Shown: piece by piece, positions 57,719 to 64,000 of the stretch
How the letters are laid out: each line of letters opens with the position of its first letter
How positions within the stretch are numbered: position 1 is the stretch's first letter
From: Physcomitrium patens
Lineage: Eukaryota > Streptophyta > Bryopsida > Funariales > Funariaceae
Direction of reading: 5' to 3'
Assembly: GCF_000002425.4 (NCBI RefSeq)
Contig: NC_037270.1
Span: 10,154,494-10,218,493 of the forward strand
DNA length: 64,000 nt
Notes under the pieces: generated by a model
Told to the model about the DNA's origin: nothing
Seen by the model: the letters and a program-made list of their open reading frames with translations, nothing else
The model's database searches: none
Made by a program: the position numbers and the translations under genes

Positions 57719-58640
57719 ACCCAATTTCGAAGGTAATAACTATCAGGAAGTTAACCGAAACAATGGATCCAGTCAGCCTCAGATCAAGGCTCTGCCACCA
57801 CCAGTGAAACTAAGCAGCCGCACTAGCTGTCGAAGTTTTCGCACCTTTCGGAGCTGTGCATTACCATCAGGAGATTGAGATGATCCGGATGGTACATTTA
57901 TCCCATGACCACCAAGTCCCAAGTGAACAAAACTGAACAGAGTTCTCTTTTTAGACCATTCTTACAACATGCAAAGCCCTTCTTCACATTTATTCTTCAC
58001 ATGATTCTGACGCCGAGATTCACGCAAATAAAAAATAACGTAGTGTGGAACTCAAATCCCGACAGGATCAACTGATTCTCTATTTCCCTGGCCAGGCAAT
58101 TAAGACGAAAGCATCTCGTTAGTAGCAGGAAGATCTGATCAAGCATGAGTTGCAATCAGCCCGGTCCTCCTAAACGTGTGGCCTTTGGCTGTTTCTTAAG
58201 TTTATTTTGAATATAGCTTTTTTTTGTTTTCGCTTTAGTGGGTCTGCAGGCATCCTAAGACCTGATAGTGCTTTGTGGGTAGAGCTATGACTTTACGAAA
58301 GTGGTGTGGAGAGCTTTTCCAAGAGGAGCTATTGAGGAATGGAAATCAAAGGGCTCCACTGAACACGGATCCTTCCTGTTGTGAGATTCTACGTTGTTTT
58401 TGAAGTTATTACGTCACGACGCGTTGTGATCTTTTACTTTTTAGTTGCTAGTGAATTGTCGGCGAATGAACATGTTGACTTTCGAAATCAAATTAGGACT
58501 TCTACGAATGTGCTACAATATGGGACTTTATATGTTAAAACTGAAGAAGAGAAGAAAGAGGCAAAGATGGAGGTGCATGTGGTGTCCACGAAGCTAGGTT
58601 TCAACATACCCTCACCATTCAAGTCATAAAGGTCATTTTC

Positions 58641-58879
58641 TTTAAGATGTAAAGTGACTCAAACGTCATGAGAATATCTCTCATCTCACCCTCTCTGTAT
58701 GTATGTATATCTGTACATGCGTGTGTATGTAATTTGATTGAACAATACAGCAATTAGGTTAAATTTCAAGTAGTCATGTACAACAAACATATGAATTTAT
58801 TTGTTTATTAAAAATTGTAATACATGTAATAAAACAACTACTCTTTGTACTAGTTTGATAAGACAATTGTGAGAACTGT
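58641..58879. other. Spacer, nothing recognised
   Basis: Begins with a gtatgtatgtatatctgtac simple-sequence patch (58697-58735), otherwise AT-rich with no ORF. Confidence 0.5.
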
Positions 58880-59025
58880 AGCAATATATATATATATATA
58901 TATATATGCATGCATAAATCAATATATATATATATATATATATGCATGCATAAATCAATATATATATATATATATATGCATGCATAAATCAATATATTTA
59001 TATATATATATATATATATATATTT
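58880..59025. repeat. TA-rich minisatellite
   Basis: Three copies of gcatgcataaatcaatata followed by variable (TA)n, starting at about 58907, 58943 and 58977, flanked by (TA)n. Unit length is about 34-36 bases, the differences being in TA number. ORFs over it are repeat artefacts. Confidence 0.9.
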
Positions 59026-61032
59026 ACACAAAATAGTAATAAATCATTTCTACAAGTTTGATTCTTTACCACTTTAATTAATGTAACTTTTTATATTCAA
59101 ATTTTAAAAAATTATCTAAATTTTTGTATACAATCTTGAAGATAATTTATAAGTTTAACAATTTTGATTCTTATATAATATTAAAAACTAAAAACTAAAT
59201 CAATGTGACACTGTAAAATGCAGAATAAGTTTTTATTAAAAAAATTAAAAATTTCCTCTAGACATGTTTAAAAGTTCAAAAACATCAATCAAATTTCAGT
59301 ACACAAAAACTAAGTATTTTTCTTTGATGGGAAGAAATTTATACATGCATATGAATTAGTGCCAAATAATTTAGAGAATATGAGAATTTCTAACTAATAA
59401 TTTTATCATGATACATAAAATAAATTTAAGAATAAAATTAAAAATATTAATTTATGTAATTCCACTAAATTTATTTAAATTTATTTCTTAATATAGAAGT
59501 ATGCAAAAATATAATTTCTATATTAGTAGTCTGAATTCCAAATTTTGATTCTTGAATCTATCAAATAAATTTTCTGCTCTAGAAGAATAAAATCATGTTT
59601 AAGACATATGTTTTTTTGTAAAAAGATACACTTATATTAATTTTTAAATTTAAGTTCAACTTTAAGGAAATTTTGAGTAATATTTTATATAGCTTGTAAT
59701 ATAATAATTGAATGGAAATATTATGAAATAATTTAATTTGGAATATTTTGAATAAAAAAATTATACACAAAACAACAAAAATTAAGCTTAAACATAAATT
59801 ATATTAAAAAGAATTTTAAATTAAATATATAAATAACTATTTATTTTTAGTAATATAAAATAATCTTTTGGATTTATAAAATAATTAGATATTATAAATA
59901 TTTAAATATATTTTTATTAAATGTATAAATAAATTTTACTAAATTATAAAGAAAAATATACTTTCCTTGCATCCTTACAAAATTTCAAATAATATCATAG
60001 AATTTCAATTATTCCATTGCAGCATCAATAAGCATTAAAAAAATCCATAAAAGTACATCAATTGTCTATGGATAAATCACCAAAGTTTATTTGCTACAAA
60101 AAAGTTTGGAGCTTTGTTAACTTGTTCAAGTTTCATGTTAATTTGATGGATGACTTAAATTCTAAATATTAGAGTCTTAACTATTCATATTTAAAATATA
60201 AACATAAATATTAAATTTCTATAAAGAAAATATATGTATAGCTTAATTTAGTAGAGTAGTTGAAGAAAGAAATCTCTTATAAAAGAAGCATTGCCTTTCA
60301 ATGTGACTTACTTAGATCAAAGGAGAAGGTATAAAAAAGTTGATCACAAAATAAAATAAAATAAAATAAAATAAATCTTATTTATGCATGTTTTGGATTT
60401 AAGGCTACAGTTTGGAGATTTTCCTTCAAAGACCACAACTTGGATACAATGCAGTTGGAGACTTATAGCTTCAAAAAGAAAGACTATAGTTGATTGGTAT
60501 AAATTAGTATATAATTATTTAAAATATTTTTTTTTGAAGGGGCCTTAGAGTTGAAAGAATTGAGGTAATTGCCTGAATTTGTCTAAGGTGGTTATCTACT
60601 TATATTTAAAAAATATTGGATTTTGTGTGATGCTCTATGAATTATGAATGTCCTAGATGTTTTGAAAAATTTGGAGTACCTTAATGGATATTAGGTCTTC
60701 TGTTTGTTTTTAAGAATAATATTGTACATCTTAGAGGTTGGATAGTTGGACCATGCTATGACATATCTAAGTATTGTCAAAGGAATAAGGAGAATTTCTC
60801 AACATCTCTTCTTGGTTGTTGTATAATGTTGTATTTTCAAAGATGGTATATCTAGCTATTGCATTGACATAGTAGATTATTAAAATATTGAATCTTTATA
60901 GATGATGGTCCAAATCTTGTAAATGGCCTTTCAAACTATTGAGTTCTCTCCATATACTTGTGTGGCATATAATACAAAGTGAATATGAGTTAGTCATGCC
61001 CCATCTTATTTGAATCTTAGAAAAGAAAGTTT
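59026..61032. other. AT-rich spacer without genes
   Basis: No ORF above 63 codons and no family A, B or G similarity found. A short (AAAAT)n tract lies at about 60348-60374. 60380-60980 is slightly less AT-rich, with no motif. Confidence 0.5.
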
Positions 61033-61250
61033 TTAATCTACTTTTTTTGCCTTATTTATGGTCTTACAAAGTAAGTAGAAGTCTATTTAGCAAAAAAGGC
61101 AGCATTTGCACTTTTAATTTTACTAACTTTTAACTAATATCTATATTTCTAAGATAAATTTTTATAATATTTTAAAATATGATCTTCTAAAATATATTAT
61201 TTTCTTCACTCTTTCACTTATTAGCCTTATTATATCAAAACAATGTTTAG
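61033..61250 (-). repeat. Family B LTR start, inverted (part of B5)
   Basis: ttgccttatttatggtctta and acaaagtaagtagaagtcta are the reverse complement of the B3 block 28720-28775. Directly upstream of a plus-oriented B fragment, so the two are head to head. Confidence 0.5.
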
Positions 61251-61384
61251 TTCATAAAATAAAATAATTAATTTAAAATTATATTTAGAATATAAAAAAA
61301 AAAATCAAATCTATCTTACAAAGGTGGCCTTAAATTTATTCATCAAAATAATGTTTAGTTCAAAAATTTATAATATATTTATAT

Positions 61385-62285
61385 AAAATAAAGAATATAT
61401 GCATTTGAACAAGGGAGTTAGGTGTTGATTTGAGCAAAAATTATGTCAATAGAATAAGATTTGATACCTAAAAAGAATTGATTGCCAATCAAAGTCAAAA
61501 TCAAACCCCAAGGTACAAAACTACATACATATGATGATTCTAGGATTCTTTTATAAATTGGAGAGTGGAATTTGGAAGAAGACTTTAGAGAGTTTTTTAA
61601 AGTATTAGATTTGAGTAATTTGAGATTATAGTAACTTTGTAAGGGCTTTGCAAAGTTAAGGTTGTTTTCAATGACTCTAAATCTTATGAAATAAAATAGG
61701 ATTTTTAATTTGAGAAATTTCATAAGTTTTGAAGTAGATCTACAAGTGAAATTTTGTGGAATAGTGAGTATAAATGTATTAAAAATATGTTATAAATTTG
61801 AGCTTAATCAAATAGTTGGATTAGAGTTTATTAAAGTTTAAGTGGGTTAAGATCTCAAAAATTGGATTTTTAGGTTTAAAAAGGTCAATTAAGATTTGTA
61901 ACAATCTCTTAATTGGATTCAAATGATTTTTACTAGAGCTAATAGTTGACTTGTCTTCGAACACTTGTACAAAATTTGAAAGTAAATTAATTGTTAAACT
62001 AAGAGTTTTTACTGCTGGAAGGTTAATATTAAAGTCAAAGATGGAGGCTAACAAACACCGGAGTAGATTATGATGTTTTGTAATTAATATTTGTATTTAG
62101 GAATTGATTAGAATTTGATTTAAAATTTAGGATTTGATTAGAATTTTATTTCGAATTTAAGATTTGATTAGGATTGATTTAAGATCCAAGGTCTAATTAA
62201 GATTGATTTAGGATTTAAGATTAATTTAGGATTTCTTTAAAATATCATAAAGATTTTTAAATTTTTTTTTTAGGATTTCTTAGAT
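61385..62285 (+). repeat. Family B LTR fragment (B5)
   Basis: Follows B3 28795-29700 in order: atatgcatttgaacaaggga, gtacaaaactacatac, ggattcttttataaattgga, gggctttgcaaagtt, then aggatttgattagaatttta reiterations. A7 follows. Confidence 0.65.
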
Positions 62286-62289
62286 AATA

Positions 62290-62719
62290 TCAAATCTACA
62301 TGTCTATAAAGTTTTAAAGAAGCTACATCATAAAATAATATCAAATCTACCTATATTTATTTTCTACTTGATGCTTCTTATAAAGATAATGTGAATATCA
62401 ATGATATTATCTTTCTTCCTTTCTAGGAACGAGTTCTATAAGGAGCAATTATCATATATTGAAAAATTCTAAAATTTAGTAAATTATGTTTGTTATATAT
62501 TTTGATCTTTATTCCCTTTATAGGTGGTTGATAGGTCCTCTCAGCCATCAATAGTATCTTATACCAAAGAAAAAAGATCACCTTATTATTTGATTATTTT
62601 TGAAGTCTTTGTGACTCCTTTCAAATAGAATATCTAAAACATTGTCAAGAATCATTCCTATTTCTAATAAAATCACCAAACATCAAGAATTTCTTCTAAG
62701 GTTGTGATAACAAATATAT
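62290..62719 (-). mobile_element. Family A 3' end fragment (A7)
   Basis: LTR end 62290-62406, polypurine tract (tctttcttcctttctagg on the plus strand), then the 3' region to 62719, matching A3 20710-21150. It includes the C-terminal half of the small extra ORF (62425-62719), decayed (ctttataggtggttgatagg and cctctcagccatcaatagta are conserved). Cut at 62719 by B6. Confidence 0.75.
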
Positions 62720-64000
62720 TGTTATAATATTATACAATTAATAAAAAGAAAGAAAATAAAAAATTATATTATAGAAGATATTATTTTAAAATATTATAGC
62801 TAATTATTTTAAAAGTATAGATAATAGTAAAAAATATAGTAAAATTAAAAAGTGCTAATACTGTGTTTTTGTAAAATAGGCTTCTATTTATCTTGTAGGA
62901 CTACAAATAATGCAAAATAAAGTAGATTGAAAAATCAAATAATATAGGCATATGTAGGAAGGAATTAAGAGTAGTTTTCAATAAACTTTACCTCAAGAAG
63001 TCAAGAATTGATACTTGGAGAGGACCGATTAACAACCTTAGTCAAAATCACATCCTAAGGTACAAATTTACATACTTACGGTGACTCTAAAGTTCTTTAG
63101 AATAGATCAGATGGCAAGGTTTGAGAGTAGACTTGAAGAAAGATTTTGGATATTAGTTTTATGTCAATTGAGAGAATATTAAGTTTTAGAGGGATTTTCA
63201 AAGTTACTAATGTTTTTAGTTGGTTTAGATTTTTTATAAAATAAAAATATGTTTATAAATTTGAAGATTTTTTGAATTTTATAGTATGTATATAGATGAA
63301 TTTTAGAAAATGTCTTGGTGTACTAGTTGCAATTTTGGGTAAAAATTTTGAACTCAATTAAATAGTTAAATTAAGGAATGTAAAGATTTTTATGGATTGA
63401 AATCTTAGAAATTGGAGTTTGAGGATTAATGATTATTTTTGAAATCTTCAATGATTTGTCAATTGAACTAAAATGATTTTTTTTTGTATAGATATTAGAA
63501 TTGATTTTCAACATTTTGAATGAAATTTAGAAGGAATTCAATGGTTCAAAAAGGGAATATTGGCACTAAAAGTTTAGTATTCGAATTAGAGTAGGAGGGT
63601 GCTTAATACTCAATTGAATCATCTTGCATTTCTTTTAATTAATAAGTGTAATTGGTTTCACCTTTCTTATACTTATTTTTAATTAGGACATTAAAAAATT
63701 TATAAATTTTGAGTTGATATCAACAATTTGATTATTAATTGTTGAGATTCTATTTCCTATGATATCAACAATCTTAATTATTAATTTGATTAAGATTCAA
63801 TTAAAATTTCAATTAGGATTATATTAAAAAAATTATTTTTAGTATTTTTTAGAATTATTTGTATTTCTTTTATAAATTATTTTAAATTTATTTTAGATTG
63901 GTAAAAATTTAATCAAGATTATTAAGATCTACTTAAGATTATTTGAAATTTTATTAGACCTAATAGGATTATTCTTACATTTCTATTTACCTTCCAGAGC
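62720..64000 (+). repeat. Family B LTR (B6), continues past window end
   Basis: Starts TGTTATAATATTATAC and parallels B3 from its start: aggcttctatttatcttgta, ggcatatgtaggaaggaatt, gtacaaatttacatac, then aagattcaattaaaatttca reiterations. At 64000 it is still about 60-80 bases short of the expected end. Confidence 0.65.

Larger units (their letters stand above)
56480..58640. other. Low-repeat, CpG-retaining island with exon-like stretches
   Basis: Composition like the MIZ1 island and unlike the surrounding TE DNA. Open stretches with splice-like borders: minus 56519-56665, minus 57498-57599 (34 codons, TAG|GAC start and GAT|GTGAGT end, reads DCMKWDLSSNVSLEDILEDI), and plus 56933-57090 (54 open codons with FGFSCTTNLQDPIGF). 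They cannot all belong to one gene, and none is recognised. A plus ORF at 58381-58629 (82 codons) is also without motif. Could be a decayed or non-coding single-copy locus. Confidence 0.4.

Noticed and set aside
58381-58629. 82-codon plus ORF
   Set aside because: No motif, no neighbour exons or splice sites that I can defend. Listed only within the island.
58774-59031. 85- and 62-codon ORFs rich in Tyr/Ile
   Set aside because: Translation of the TA minisatellite.
1-64000. CRISPR arrays, rRNA, tRNA genes, bacterial-type operons
   Set aside because: None found. Repeats are LTR elements and simple sequence, and the organism is a plant.

Overview
This is a plant nuclear window. It is dominated by old, nested LTR retrotransposons and holds one clear single-copy gene. 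The retroelements are plant types: chromodomain Ty3/gypsy, a Tat-like Ty3/gypsy and a Ty1/copia. The one clear gene encodes a MIZ1/DUF617 protein, a land-plant family. Most of the window is extremely AT-rich, and the older elements show pervasive C-to-T and G-to-A decay at former CpG and CpHpG positions, as expected from long-term cytosine methylation. A low-GC genome full of ancient, deaminated LTR elements fits a gymnosperm such as Welwitschia. That species guess is inference only.

I use the following labels. Family A is a chromodomain gypsy element: A1 830-9446 (-, broken), A2 16929-19800 (-, partial), A3 20280-26670 (-, youngest, paired 560-bp LTRs and target-site duplication), A4 38482-50040 (+), A5 43419-49200 (+, nested inside A4), A6 52027-52425 (- LTR piece) and A7 62290-62719 (-). 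Family B has LTRs of about 1.4-1.6 kb with no recognisable pol: B1 1-824, B2 3858-8486, B3 28574-30021, B4 50041-50480, B5 61033-62285 and B6 62720-64000. Element G is a gypsy element at 19863-33096 (-) that was split by A3 and B3. Element T is a Tat-like gypsy at 9449-16925 (-). A copia element lies at 52440-56235 (+).

Layout from left to right: B1, then A1 interrupted by an unknown 1.2-kb insert and by B2; element T with an extra ORF behind integrase; A2; element G carrying A3 in its 3' LTR and B3 in its RNase H. Next comes a less AT-rich island (33.9-36.3 kb) with a two-exon MIZ1-like gene on the minus strand. A quiet AT-rich stretch follows, then A4 with A5 inside, B4, unassigned DNA, the A6 LTR piece and the copia relic. 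A second low-repeat island (56.5-58.6 kb) has exon-like open stretches and a strong inverted repeat. The rest is a TA minisatellite, AT-rich DNA and B/A7/B fragments running off the end.

Most notable observations: (1) family A carries a separate small ORF (about 134 codons) between pol and the 3' LTR, recognisable in three copies, with a stop codon at the same place in two of them; (2) element T carries a roughly 560-codon degraded ORF downstream of integrase, ending in a long coiled coil; (3) a 13-bp hairpin lies next to the TATA box in family A LTRs and keeps its pairing through paired base changes; (4) the MIZ1-like gene has an intron at the start of its conserved domain. All repeat comparisons were made by eye, so boundaries in decayed copies are approximate.
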